Source: Clostridia bacterium (lineage in GTDB: Bacteria > Bacillota > Clostridia > Oscillospirales > CAG-272). Taken from it: a stretch of 14,236 nucleotides of DNA. Position 1 is the stretch's first letter. Every line of letters begins with the position of its first letter. The position numbers and the translations under genes were made by a program. Under the pieces are notes generated by a model. The model saw only the letters and a list, made by a program, of their open reading frames with translations. It had not been told where the DNA came from and did no database searches. This document shows, in pieces, positions 1-7,226 of the stretch. Location: contig JAFTXB010000022.1 in assembly GCA_017461825.1 (NCBI GenBank), positions 1 to 14,236 on the forward strand, written 5' to 3'.

Positions 1-750
1 AAAACAAACGATAAGGTCGACACCAAGGAATTTTACGCAAAGTTGCGTGACAAAAAAATGGCAAAGACCTCGGCTGTGAGCATCGACCGCTTTCTCGGTA
101 TTTTTGAAGGTCCCATAAAAGAAGGAAAGGATATTTTGTACCTTGGCTTTTCTTCGGGTCTGAGCAGCACCTACAGTTCGGGTGCCGTGGCGGCTCGCGA
201 AACCATGGAAAAATATCCCGACTGCAAGATCCTTACGGTTGATACACTTTGTGCCTCAATGGGTCAGGGATTGATCGTCTACCTCGCCGCCAAGAAAAAG
301 GCTGAAGGCGCCGATATTGAAGCGGTACGCGACTATGTGGAATCGATCAAGCTCAATCTGTGCCATTGGTTTACGGTTGATGATCTGTTCTTCCTCAAAA
401 GAGGCGGACGTGTCAGCGCGGCAACCGCTGTTGTGGGTTCTCTCCTCAGCATCAAGCCTGTCATGCACGTGGACAATGCCGGCAAGCTGATCAATGTTTC
501 AAAAGCACGCGGCAGAAAGGCTGCTATTGATGCTCTGTTTGAAAACATGAAGGGCTCTATGCTCCCCAATGTCAACGAAACCGTATTTATCAGCCACGGT
601 GACTGCATTGAAGATGCCGAATATCTGGCAAACCGTGTCCGCACCGAACTTGGTATTGAGCATATCGAGATCAACTACGTCGGTCCCGTGATCGGCGCAC
701 ACTCCGGCCCCGGAACGCTGGCACTCTTCTACCTTGGAAAAGAGAGGTAA
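1..750 (+). CDS. fakB: DegV/FakB fatty-acid-binding protein, 5'-truncated by window edge
   Basis: DegV-family proteins (FakB) hold a fatty acid while the kinase FakA phosphorylates its carboxylate; the acyl-phosphate then feeds phospholipid synthesis through PlsX/PlsY. The frame is open from base 1, so the first codon visible is internal. About 249 residues are present of a usual 280 or so, and the N-terminal DegV strand with its conserved Asp/Ser is missing. A TTG at 43 can be read as a start but is almost certainly internal, because in-frame residues before it (DTKEFYAKL) fit the family. Visible signatures are GFSSGLSSTY (fatty-acid-carboxylate loop), FFLKRGGRVS followed by a Gly/Ser-rich stretch and IKPVM, and the C-terminal GAHSGPGTLALFYLG. 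It ends 5 bases before the fakA start, so the two are surely co-transcribed. Firm as a DegV protein; the FakB role is inferred from the family and from adjacency to FakA. Confidence 0.93.
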   Translation, partial: KTNDKVDTKEFYAKLRDKKMAKTSAVSIDRFLGIFEGPIKEGKDILYLGFSSGLSSTYSSGAVAARETMEKYPDCKILTVDTLCASMGQGLIVYLAAKKKAEGADIEAVRDYVESIKLNLCHWFTVDDLFFLKRGGRVSAATAVVGSLLSIKPVMHVDNAGKLINVSKARGRKAAIDALFENMKGSMLPNVNETVFISHGDCIEDAEYLANRVRTELGIEHIEINYVGPVIGAHSGPGTLALFYLGKER

Positions 751-755
751 TTTAT

Positions 756-2423
756 ATGCTGTTTGGAGAAAAGAAATTGATTGACGGCAAAACGCTGTGT
801 GACATGGTCATATCAGCAGCAAACGCGCTGGACAACAATCAAGTTACCATCAATAACATGAATGTCTTCCCTGTCCCCGACGGAGACACGGGTATCAACA
901 TGACGCTGACCATGAGCGCTGTTCGCGCTTTGAGCGATTACGACGGCACTGTTTCCGACTGTGCCGATAAGATCGCAAACATGGTTTTGCGTTCGGCACG
1001 CGGTAACTCGGGTGCGATCCTCTCGCTTTTCTTCCGTGGCATTGCCAAGTCACTCAAAGGGTTGGAAATGGCAAGCGCCGAGGATATTGCCATTGCACTG
1101 AAGCGCGGCACCGAAGAAGCATACAAGGCTGTGATGCAGCCTACAGAGGGCACGATCCTCACCGTCATGCGTGTCTGTTCCGAAAAAGCTGTCGAAAAAG
1201 TTGCGCAGGGTAAATATAAATATAATCCCACTGCACTCTTCTCCTACATTCTCAAAACAGGTGAAAAAACACTTGCAAAAACGCCAGAGCTCCTCCCCGT
1301 ACTGAAAGAAGCCAACGTTGTGGACGCAGGCGGCTACGGATTTCTGTTTTTGATCTCGGGCATGCTGGCGGCACTCAAGCTGGAGCCCGTGATCGCAAAC
1401 AACGCGACCAATACCGTACAGCAGCAAGCAACCTTTGCAAACTTTGACACCGATTCGATCGTGTTTGCTTATTGCACCGAATGTATCATTGCAAAACGCA
1501 AGAAATACCTCGGTGAAGGAACCGCAACCGATTTCCACGATTTTGTCGGCGGTATCGGTGACAGCGTTGTTTTTGTTGACGCAGAGGATATCATCAAGCT
1601 TCATGTTCATACCAACCACCCCGGGCAGGTCATTGAAAAAGCACTGGAGTACGGCGAATTGGAATCCTTGAAGGTTGAAAATATGCGCCGTCAGCATTCC
1701 AATATGATCGAAAAGCAATCCGAAGACGTTGAGTCACCCGCTGAGATTATTCCTGCCGCTCCCGAAAAAGAATTCGGCTTTGTGGGAGTTTGCATGGGTG
1801 ATGGCATCCGCGAAACCTTTATCGACCTTGGCGTTGATCAGATGGTATTTGGCGGGCAAACCATGAACCCCAGCACGCAGGACATCATTGACGGTGTTTC
1901 CAAAACGCCCGCTAAGGTCGTGTATGTTCTTCCCAACAACAAAAATATCTATCTCGTTGCCTGTCAGGCTGCCGAGATGATCAACGAAAAAAAGGTTATC
2001 GTGCTCCCCACAAAGAGCGTTCCGCAGGGAATCTCCGCAATGATCGCCTACAATCCCGACGCCGATGAAGCGACCAACACCGAAGCGATGACCGAAGCGA
2101 TCGGTAACGTTCGCACCGCGCAGACCACCTATGCGGTGAGAGACACCTCGATAGAAGGTATCAAGATCAACAGCGGTGAAACACTGGCATTGGTGGACGG
2201 AAAGATCGTTTGCTCGGATGCCGACGAGAAAAAGTGCCTTGCGGCAATCGGCGAAGCCTTCAAAGACGCCTCCTACCTCACGGTTTTCTACGGCGAATCG
2301 GTAGATGAGGCGCGCGCAGAAGCGGCTATTGCGATCTTGAAAGAAAAGATCAACTCCATGGCTGAATTTGCCGTTATTCCGGGTGGTCAGCCGATCTATG
2401 ACTTTATCGTCTCGGCTGAATAA
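756..2423 (+). CDS. fakA: FakA-type fatty acid kinase (DhaL/DAK2 domain, YloV family)
   Basis: This is the ATP-dependent kinase that phosphorylates FakB-bound fatty acids, a cytosolic step in recycling exogenous fatty acids into phospholipids. At 555 residues it matches the full-length family. The N-terminal DhaL nucleotide-binding domain (about 8-205) shows FPVPDGDTG at 38-46, with Asp42 and Asp44 placed as metal ligands, SARGNSG at 80-86, and VVDAGGYGF at 188-196. The middle domain has YCTEC at 239-243 and KLHVHTNHPG at 281-290. Cys240, His283 and His285 match the zinc-binding Cys/His set known in staphylococcal FakA. The C-terminal domain, with GGQTMNPST at 366-374, resembles the DegV-like phosphotransfer region of the family. 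The ATG is preceded by an AGAGAGG Shine-Dalgarno at the end of the upstream gene. No frameshift or missing key residue was seen. Confidence 0.93.
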   Translation: MLFGEKKLIDGKTLCDMVISAANALDNNQVTINNMNVFPVPDGDTGINMTLTMSAVRALSDYDGTVSDCADKIANMVLRSARGNSGAILSLFFRGIAKSLKGLEMASAEDIAIALKRGTEEAYKAVMQPTEGTILTVMRVCSEKAVEKVAQGKYKYNPTALFSYILKTGEKTLAKTPELLPVLKEANVVDAGGYGFLFLISGMLAALKLEPVIANNATNTVQQQATFANFDTDSIVFAYCTECIIAKRKKYLGEGTATDFHDFVGGIGDSVVFVDAEDIIKLHVHTNHPGQVIEKALEYGELESLKVENMRRQHSNMIEKQSEDVESPAEIIPAAPEKEFGFVGVCMGDGIRETFIDLGVDQMVFGGQTMNPSTQDIIDGVSKTPAKVVYVLPNNKNIYLVACQAAEMINEKKVIVLPTKSVPQGISAMIAYNPDADEATNTEAMTEAIGNVRTAQTTYAVRDTSIEGIKINSGETLALVDGKIVCSDADEKKCLAAIGEAFKDASYLTVFYGESVDEARAEAAIAILKEKINSMAEFAVIPGGQPIYDFIVSAE

Positions 2424-2441
2424 AATACGGTCACTATATAT

Positions 2442-2479
2442 AACACAACGCCTCGATTCGAAAATCGAGGCGTTGTGTT
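2442..2479. terminator. Strong hairpin between convergent operons, probable bidirectional terminator
   Basis: Arms 2442-2458 (AACACAACGCCTCGATT) and 2463-2479 are perfect reverse complements of 17 bp around a CGAA tetraloop. The hairpin lies 18 bases after the fakA stop and 3 bases after the stop of the converging glycosyltransferase gene. The + side is followed by a T-rich stretch (TGCTTATTTATTTT) rather than a clean T-run, and the - side by AT-rich sequence. It probably serves both operons. Confidence 0.86.
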
Positions 2480-2482
2480 TGC

Positions 2483-3577
2483 TTATTTATTTTGTAAAAC
2501 AATTTGCTTGCAGATCAGCTCGGCAGAGTTGTGAGCGGTAAAGCGCTTCATCGCTTCGATCTGCTTCTCCATAAATGAAGGATTTTTCATTGCCTTTTGG
2601 ACAAGCATTGAGACCTGTCTCCAATTTCTTGCTCCGTTTGCTACGCCGTTGCCAATCAAAAAATCAAAATTGCGTGTTTCAAGCCCGGGAACAGCATCGA
2701 TCAGGATCATGGGAAGGCGTTTCGCAATCGACTCAGAGGTGGTAAGTCCCCCGGGCTTTGTAATATACAGATCCGCCGCCGACATGTAAGTTGCTACCTG
2801 ATCGGTAAAGCCCAGCACTTGCATCTTTTCGGACGCAAGCGGAGACAGCTCCTCGTAGCTCTTTTCGTTTTTGCCGCACAAAACAACAAGAATCGCATCG
2901 TTTGGCAGGTGTTGTGCCACGGTGAGCGCGTTTTTGTCGAGATGTCCGCACCCCATACTTCCGCAACTGAGCAGAACAATACGGCGATCGGTTGGAAGTC
3001 CCAGCTTGCGCCTTGCCTCCGTACGTTCGATCGTCTGATAAAATGCCTCTCCGATCGGGATTCCCGTAGCAAACATCTTATCCGCTCTGACACCGCTTCG
3101 TACAAACTCGCCAAACAGCATCCGATGCGGGATAAAATAACCGTCCAGCTTCATTTCGGAAACACCCGGACTACATGTATAATCGGTGGCAACAAAGTAC
3201 GCAGGCACCATATTGTGAAAACGCTCGCGCGCCTCGGTGATCATAAGCCCCGAAAAAACGTGCACGCAAAGAACCGCGTCAAAGTGATCCTCTGTCAATT
3301 TTTGATGCAATGCCTCAGCCCCTCGGGCACATTGCTCATACATAAAGCGCGGGGTATGTTTTTCCTCAAAGCGGTAGCCGATCCCAAACAGCCTCGGCAA
3401 CTTTCTGTAAACATAAGAATGCCCCCAGCTGATAAAATCCGAGACTGTTTCGGAAATAAATGCCAGCGTGTCGGCAATTTCGTATTCGGCACCAAAGCGC
3501 TCGAGCTGATCGGCAAGTGCTTTTGCGGTGGAATTATGTCCGCCGCCGGTATTAGCCGACAGTATCAGTACGCGCAT
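2483..3577 (-). CDS. GT28-family glycosyltransferase, MGDG synthase/UgtP-like
   Basis: This likely transfers a sugar from a nucleotide sugar to diacylglycerol (or a related lipid) at the inner membrane face, making glycolipid for the membrane or as an anchor. It has 364 residues, usual for UgtP/MGDG-synthase proteins. The N-terminal acceptor domain starts MRVLILSANTGGGHNSTAKAL, with the glycine-rich GGGH at 11-14. TDYTCSPG lies at 131-138. The C-terminal nucleotide-sugar domain carries LLSCGSMG at 202-209, a conserved TKPGGLTTSE at 273-282 and PGLETRN at 297-303, where the family often has PGQExxN. The frame stays open upstream to 3829, but that extension is the antisense-like overlap of the neighbour; the ATG at 3577 has a good Shine-Dalgarno and starts the canonical fold. 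The start lies 26 bp inside the upstream acyltransferase gene. Sugar, acceptor and processivity cannot be read from sequence. Confidence 0.87.
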   Translation of the reverse strand: MRVLILSANTGGGHNSTAKALADQLERFGAEYEIADTLAFISETVSDFISWGHSYVYRKLPRLFGIGYRFEEKHTPRFMYEQCARGAEALHQKLTEDHFDAVLCVHVFSGLMITEARERFHNMVPAYFVATDYTCSPGVSEMKLDGYFIPHRMLFGEFVRSGVRADKMFATGIPIGEAFYQTIERTEARRKLGLPTDRRIVLLSCGSMGCGHLDKNALTVAQHLPNDAILVVLCGKNEKSYEELSPLASEKMQVLGFTDQVATYMSAADLYITKPGGLTTSESIAKRLPMILIDAVPGLETRNFDFLIGNGVANGARNWRQVSMLVQKAMKNPSFMEKQIEAMKRFTAHNSAELICKQIVLQNK

Positions 3578-4049
3578 TTTTCTTTCTCTCCTCTCGTTTT
3601 TCCAGCCGCGTTGCAAGCGCGACCAGTGTAGGGCGATTGTACCGTTGAATGAACATGAAAGGCAGATTGCACAGCACAAACAGCAAGGACAGAAGTACCC
3701 CAACGGTATTTCGCCAAAACAGCCAAATGCCGGGGGACAGCAAGCAAAGCCCAAAATGTACAACCTCTGCCACGCAGGTCTCACGCACCAAGCGCCACAC
3801 GTCCTCAGCCTTGGGGCATTTCCCAACACGTTTTGGCACCATGCGCTTGAACAGGCGGCTCATATCCGGAACCCGATCCTTCCACGCCCGAATTTTTAAA
3901 ACATCGTAAACCTTTCCCTTTTTCTCCCAAGAAAAATCACGCCAAGGGAAACGATCCCATACAAACCATTTTCTTGGCAATGCCTCCCCGATAAAATGCG
4001 AAGCAACACCGAGCACCGCCACGTATATTACACTTTTAAAAAACGCCAC
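3552..4049 (-). CDS. CrtO-like membrane acyltransferase (glycosyl-4,4'-diaponeurosporenoate acyltransferase family)
   Basis: A small membrane protein of 165 residues resembling CrtO, which in Staphylococcus aureus esterifies the sugar of a glycosylated carotenoid with a fatty acid to finish staphyloxanthin. The features recalled for the family are visible: an N-terminal hydrophobic segment (about 5-22), FPWRDFSWEKKGKVYDVLKIRAWK across 34-57 with its K/W-K-D-x-x-P pattern, ETCVAEVVH at 90-98, hydrophobic segments at about 99-112 and 115-130, and the signature NLPFMFIQRYNRP at 128-140. The start is GTG at 4049, 9 bases after an AAAGGAG Shine-Dalgarno. It follows the PAP2 gene by 33 bp and overlaps the glycosyltransferase by 26 bp. 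No carotenoid genes lie in the window, so the likely substrate is a glycosylated lipid made by its neighbour; this is inference. Confidence 0.72.
   Translation of the reverse strand: MAFFKSVIYVAVLGVASHFIGEALPRKWFVWDRFPWRDFSWEKKGKVYDVLKIRAWKDRVPDMSRLFKRMVPKRVGKCPKAEDVWRLVRETCVAEVVHFGLCLLSPGIWLFWRNTVGVLLSLLFVLCNLPFMFIQRYNRPTLVALATRLEKREERKKNARTDTVG
3586..3595 (-). promoter_or_regulatory. Ribosome binding site deciding the glycosyltransferase start
   Basis: Read on the - strand this is GAGAGGAGAG, with its AGGAG core about 10 bases ahead of the ATG at 3577. It lies inside the coding sequence of the upstream acyltransferase gene and supports 3577 as the start rather than the long N-terminal extension to 3829. 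Confidence 0.75.
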
Positions 4050-4082
4050 TCGGCAGATCTCCTTTCCTTAAGATAAAACATG

Positions 4083-4829
4083 TCAGGTGTTTGGAAAAAG
4101 TTGGTTTTCCTGCGGGATACCCTTGCCCGTTTTTTTCTCTCTGCATATCACAAAATAGACCAAAACATAGCAGACGGCTCCAACCGCGAGTGCCGCATAA
4201 ACGTCGATGATCGAATGCTGTTTCAAAAACACGGTTGACAGCGAAATGAGAACGGTTGAAATCACAAAAAACAGCTTCCATCCCCAATGCCTGAGGGTTT
4301 TGCTGTGAAGCCCCGCAAAGCAGACGGCAAGAGACCCTAAGACATGAATGGACGGACAGACGTTTGTATCGGTATCAAAATCGTACAGATTTTTAACGAT
4401 ATCAACCATCCAGTTATCTCTCGGAAATTCCATGGGGCGCAAGGGCTGCATATTGGGCCAAACGATGTATATGATCGCTGTAACCGAATATGACAGGATA
4501 ACAAACCACATATAGTGTCGAAACGCGCGAATGTCAAACAAGAGACTGTAGATCACCATGCCAATGAGAAAGACAAACCAGAAATAATACGGAATGACGA
4601 ACCACTCGCAAAACGGTATCGCCGCATCCTGCGCGCTTTCCACGGCAGTATAGATCAGTTCTCTGCCCAAAAGTTTTTTGTATACGATCGGCACAATATG
4701 CTCCAGCGACATAAAGACCAAGCCAAAGATCGGCCAGTATAACAGCAAAAACACATGTTTATATTTTGGTGTGGTTAAATTATTAGGACGGATGTCCTTA
4801 TAATATTCCCACGCAGATTTCCAATTCAT
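4083..4829 (-). CDS. PAP2-superfamily membrane phosphatase/phosphotransferase
   Basis: An integral membrane lipid phosphatase or phosphotransferase of 248 residues with about six hydrophobic segments (roughly 27-42, 75-97, 105-125, 163-174, 184-200, 209-228). The catalytic core is visible: CPSIH at 158-162 (His162) and KQHSIID at 203-209 (His205, Asp209), the two-histidine plus aspartate set of PAP2 enzymes. The first motif (KxxxxxxRP) is represented by NMQPLRP at 126-132 and lacks an obvious lysine, as in the AUR1/inositol-phosphotransferase-like branch. It heads an operon with an acyltransferase and a lipid glycosyltransferase, so dephosphorylation of phosphatidic acid to diacylglycerol is a sensible job; transfer of a phospho-headgroup is the alternative. 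The ATG follows a TTGAGG Shine-Dalgarno, and a vegetative-type promoter lies 66-94 bp upstream. Confidence 0.85.
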   Translation of the reverse strand: MNWKSAWEYYKDIRPNNLTTPKYKHVFLLLYWPIFGLVFMSLEHIVPIVYKKLLGRELIYTAVESAQDAAIPFCEWFVIPYYFWFVFLIGMVIYSLLFDIRAFRHYMWFVILSYSVTAIIYIVWPNMQPLRPMEFPRDNWMVDIVKNLYDFDTDTNVCPSIHVLGSLAVCFAGLHSKTLRHWGWKLFFVISTVLISLSTVFLKQHSIIDVYAALAVGAVCYVLVYFVICREKKTGKGIPQENQLFPNT

Positions 4830-4853
4830 TGATTATTCCTCAACTCGTAAGAT

Positions 4854-4885
4854 CGCGGTCAAATATCTTTTATACGCAAACCGCG
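4854..4885 (-). other. Possible stem-loop at the 5' end of the PAP2 operon mRNA
   Basis: CGCGGT at 4854-4859 pairs with ACCGCG at 4880-4885. The predicted transcription start from the promoter at 4895-4923 falls close to base 4888, so the stem would sit at the extreme 5' end of the leader. The stem is only 6 bp, with a 20-base loop. Its role may be mRNA stability, and it may be incidental. Confidence 0.35.
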
Positions 4886-4894
4886 TCATTTTAT

Positions 4895-4923
4895 ATTGTA
4901 CCACAAATTGTTTATTTTTGCAA
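4895..4923 (-). promoter_or_regulatory. Vegetative (sigma-A type) promoter for the glycolipid operon
   Basis: On the - strand, TTGCAA (4918-4923) as -35 and TACAAT (4895-4900) as -10 are separated by exactly 17 bp. The promoter lies 66 bp ahead of the PAP2 start and only 28 bp from the left end of the palindromic element. The region is AT-rich, so some risk of chance match remains. Confidence 0.72.
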
Positions 4924-4950
4924 CTGTTTTTCCAATTTTTATTAAAATTC

Positions 4951-5131
4951 TATAGGTAACACCGCACAATTCTGATTGCGCAAATGCGCTGTCAGATTTT
5001 TCGTCAAACAAATCAAATCGAAGCAGGCAATAGTGGATCTATTGCCAATGAGATTTGTGCAGTGTGACGGAAAAGATGCAAGCAGTTGCGTGATCAAGGC
5101 GTGAGCCGCGAATTGTGCGGTGTTGCCTATA
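4951..5131. mobile_element. Palindromic MITE-like element with 22-bp terminal inverted repeats
   Basis: This fills nearly all of the 306-base gap between the PAP2 and ytvI genes. The ends, 4951-4972 and 5110-5131, are inverted repeats of 22 bp with a single mismatch; the left one begins TATAGGTAACACCGCAC. The palindrome continues inward with interruptions: CGTCA near 5002 against its complement near 5065-5069, CAAATC (5014-5019) with GATTTG (5052-5057), and GGCAATAG (5026-5033) with CTATTGCC (5039-5046) around a TGGAT loop. The whole element could fold as one long hairpin. ATTCTA occurs at both flanks (4947-4952 and 5133-5138) and might be a target duplication, although the flanks are AT-rich; a TA duplication is an alternative. 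There is no transposase gene inside, so any movement would need one in trans. It may also end ytvI transcription. Confidence 0.78.
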
Positions 5132-5135
5132 TATT

Positions 5136-6230
5136 CTACAATCCACTTTTATCGGTGTGTATCCGACCGATGAACGCCTTGACCGCAAGTGCGCCGATAG
5201 GAGCCAGCAGCATTCCGAGCACACCGAACAATTGCCACCCCGCATAGCTTGCAAAAAGAGTGAGCAAGGGATGAAGCCCCAAGCTTTTTCCCAGCAGTCG
5301 CGGCTCCATGATCTGTCGGATCACGGTTACGGCACCAAAGAGGATCAGCAAGCCAAGCCCCAAGCGATAGTTTTTTTGCAGCAGGAGAACAATGCTCCAC
5401 GGAACAAGCACCGCGCCAACACCGAGGACGGGGAGCATATCCACCAGCGCGATGAGAAATGCCAACAAAAACGCATACTCAACGCGAAGGATGCAAAAGC
5501 CCAAAAACAGCTCCGAAAAGGTCAACAAAAGCAATAGCAGATACGCCCGCAAATAGCCCTTTGAAAAGCGCTTGGCACGTGATTTCCATGCGGGGATACA
5601 CTTACGCACCCGAGAGGGCAAAAGCGCTGTTACGGCTGCCTCAGCTCCCTCTCCGTCGATGCAGAAATAAAAGCCCGCGATCACGGTGATCACCACCGAC
5701 AAAAGAATGGACGGGAGTGCCGACAACAGATTTGCCGCAAACGACGGAATTGCCGACGAAAGTGACTCCAAAAGGCTTTGGAGCATATCCGACACGGCTC
5801 TGTTAAAGCCTTCCCGAAGCGCGGAAAAGCGCTCGCCCGCTCCGATGCGCCTCAAAAAGGAGATCTTTGACGTAATGGCATCGAAATAATCGATCGACTG
5901 CTCCACGGCATCCGCCGCGCCGTCAGCCGACAACAACCGCTCCAAAAGATTTTGAAGTTCTATCAGCAATTGACGTACCGAAACGCCAAGCAGCCAAACG
6001 ATCACCGACAAAAGCAAAAGCAAGAGCACCACCGACACAAGTTTTTTGGAAACGGAAAAGCGTGTTGCCAAGGTTTGTGCCGGTTTTTGGATCAGGATCG
6101 CCAATCCCCACGCAACCGCAAAGGGCAAAACGATGGGAAGCGCGTAACGCAAAACGATCAACAAAAGCACCCCTCCGACACACAGCGTAAACAAGATAGC
6201 CGCCGCTCGTTCCCAACTTGATTTTTCCAT
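5136..6230 (-). CDS. ytvI: YtvI-like AI-2E-family membrane protein (sporulation-associated)
   Basis: A polytopic membrane protein of 364 residues in the AI-2E/PerM transporter family. It best matches the sporulation protein YtvI subfamily by motif memory: the C-terminal half has LVDMLPVLGVGAVLVPW at 262-278, then VIRQIMEPRLLGKSLGLHPL at 303-322, and FGVLGMLLAPIGAL near 335-348. Hydrophobic segments lie at about 11-27, 30-47, 62-82, 170-190, 229-249, 251-283, 287-303 and 320-350, with an amphipathic soluble stretch at about 85-165. The exact transported substrate, if any, is unknown for YtvI. The ATG at 6230 has a GGGAGGG Shine-Dalgarno. The TAG stop lies 5 bases from the palindromic element. 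If the subfamily call holds, it points to a spore-forming lineage; no convincing sigma-E type promoter was found. Confidence 0.82.
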   Translation of the reverse strand: MEKSSWERAAAILFTLCVGGVLLLIVLRYALPIVLPFAVAWGLAILIQKPAQTLATRFSVSKKLVSVVLLLLLLSVIVWLLGVSVRQLLIELQNLLERLLSADGAADAVEQSIDYFDAITSKISFLRRIGAGERFSALREGFNRAVSDMLQSLLESLSSAIPSFAANLLSALPSILLSVVITVIAGFYFCIDGEGAEAAVTALLPSRVRKCIPAWKSRAKRFSKGYLRAYLLLLLLTFSELFLGFCILRVEYAFLLAFLIALVDMLPVLGVGAVLVPWSIVLLLQKNYRLGLGLLILFGAVTVIRQIMEPRLLGKSLGLHPLLTLFASYAGWQLFGVLGMLLAPIGALAVKAFIGRIHTDKSGL

Positions 6231-6312
6231 CTGTTTCCCTCCCCTGTTTTTTACCTACTGTCTTATCATATCCGAACCGTTTGTAAATTATTTCTCAAAT
6301 TGCGAGAAAGAC

Positions 6313-6341
6313 TTGACAAGCGTTGCTTTTTTTGATACAAT
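6313..6341 (+). promoter_or_regulatory. Near-consensus sigma-A promoter for the cyclophilin gene
   Basis: TTGACA at 6313-6318 and TACAAT at 6336-6341 are separated by 17 bp: a perfect -35, a one-mismatch -10 and ideal spacing. It lies 41 bp ahead of the ATG at 6383, with an AAAGGA Shine-Dalgarno between. It suggests constant, fairly strong expression of the isomerase and the regulator gene behind it. Confidence 0.88.
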
Positions 6342-6382
6342 TTTGTTCGTAGATAAAAATGGAATGAAAGGAACCAAAAAAC

Positions 6383-7219
6383 ATGGGAAAGAACTCAAAA
6401 GCACAGGACGCGGCTATGCGCCGTGAATATCAGGAAAAACGCCGCCGCGAGGAAGAAGAAAAGCGTCGCCGCGAAAACAAATTGATGTGGCAGATCGTGA
6501 TTGGTGTAGTAGCGATCATTCTCGTGATCACGGCAGTCGCTGTAGCGATCTCGGTCGTGGGCAAAAATGCCGACGACACCGAAACAGACGAAAACTTGGC
6601 AGATGATTCAAACGCTCCAAAAATGGAAGATCTCGATTTTTCCGCGGTAAAATTTGAAAACGTTACAAACACAGAAAGCGAAACCGACTATGTTCGCTTA
6701 AACATCAGCTACACCGACCGTGACGGATTTTTGCGTACGGGTGACGTTGTTGTACGTCTTTTCCCCGAGGTCGCTCCGAATACGGTTGCGAATTTTAAGG
6801 AATTGGTTAGTGACGGATTTTATGACGGGCTGACCTTTCACCGCGTTTACAATGGCTTTATGATCCAGGGTGGCGACCCTGAAGGAGATGGAACCGGTGA
6901 CTCGGGACGCACCATCAAGGGTGAATTCACCGCCAACGGCTTTACCAACAACCTTCGTCACGTGCGCGGCGTGCTCTCGATGGCGCGCGGCGGCTATTCC
7001 AACGATTCCGCCTCCTGCCAGTTCTTTATCATGCACGAGGATACCGCCTCTCTTGACGGGCAGTACGCCTCGTTTGGCTACGTTGTTTACGGCATGGATA
7101 CCGTGGACGGAATTGCCGCGACCAAGGTGGAAAAGTCCTCCCCTACGGCAACCGAAACCACATCACCCGTCAACCCCGTTACCATCAACTACGCAACCTT
7201 TGTAACGGTGAGCAAATAA
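6383..7219 (+). CDS. Membrane-anchored cyclophilin-type peptidyl-prolyl cis-trans isomerase
   Basis: It catalyses cis-trans isomerisation of prolyl bonds, most likely folding proteins on the outer face of the membrane. It has 278 residues. A very charged Arg/Glu-rich cytosolic segment (about 12-33) precedes one transmembrane helix (35-59), an acidic linker (60-90) and a cyclophilin domain (about 100-278). There is no lipobox cysteine, so it is helix-anchored rather than a lipoprotein. Catalytic-site motifs are present: FHRV (Arg154), GFMIQGGDPEGDGTG (Phe159, Met160, Gln162), GVLSMARGG at 196-204, and SCQFFI at 211-216 (Phe214). The position of the cyclosporin-contact Trp of human CypA reads as Ser223 and the His as Tyr228 (LDGQYASFG), as is common in bacteria. 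The gene ends 7 bases before the regulator gene. Confidence 0.95.
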   Translation: MGKNSKAQDAAMRREYQEKRRREEEEKRRRENKLMWQIVIGVVAIILVITAVAVAISVVGKNADDTETDENLADDSNAPKMEDLDFSAVKFENVTNTESETDYVRLNISYTDRDGFLRTGDVVVRLFPEVAPNTVANFKELVSDGFYDGLTFHRVYNGFMIQGGDPEGDGTGDSGRTIKGEFTANGFTNNLRHVRGVLSMARGGYSNDSASCQFFIMHEDTASLDGQYASFGYVVYGMDTVDGIAATKVEKSSPTATETTSPVNPVTINYATFVTVSK

Positions 7220-7226
7220 GCATTTT

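Noticed and set aside
43..45. TTG as the real start of the DegV gene
   Set aside because: The frame is open to base 1 and the residues before it fit the DegV fold; a start here would delete the N-terminal strand, so truncation by the window edge is the better reading.
1050..1718. 222-residue open frame on the - strand
   Set aside because: It is a shadow inside fakA, which is intact and fully recognisable on the + strand.
2819..3631. 270-residue open frame on the + strand
   Set aside because: It is antisense to the glycosyltransferase, which carries clear GT28 motifs; the + product has no family features.
3578..3829. N-terminal extension of the glycosyltransferase by 84 residues
   Set aside because: The extension overlaps the acyltransferase gene, is Cys/Trp-rich and unlike the family, and the ATG at 3577 has a proper Shine-Dalgarno and starts the standard fold.
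6240..6312. Sporulation (sigma-E type) or sigma-A promoter for ytvI on the - strand
   Set aside because: TTTACA and TATGAT-like hexamers exist but with wrong spacing (11 or 22 bp), so no promoter is called.
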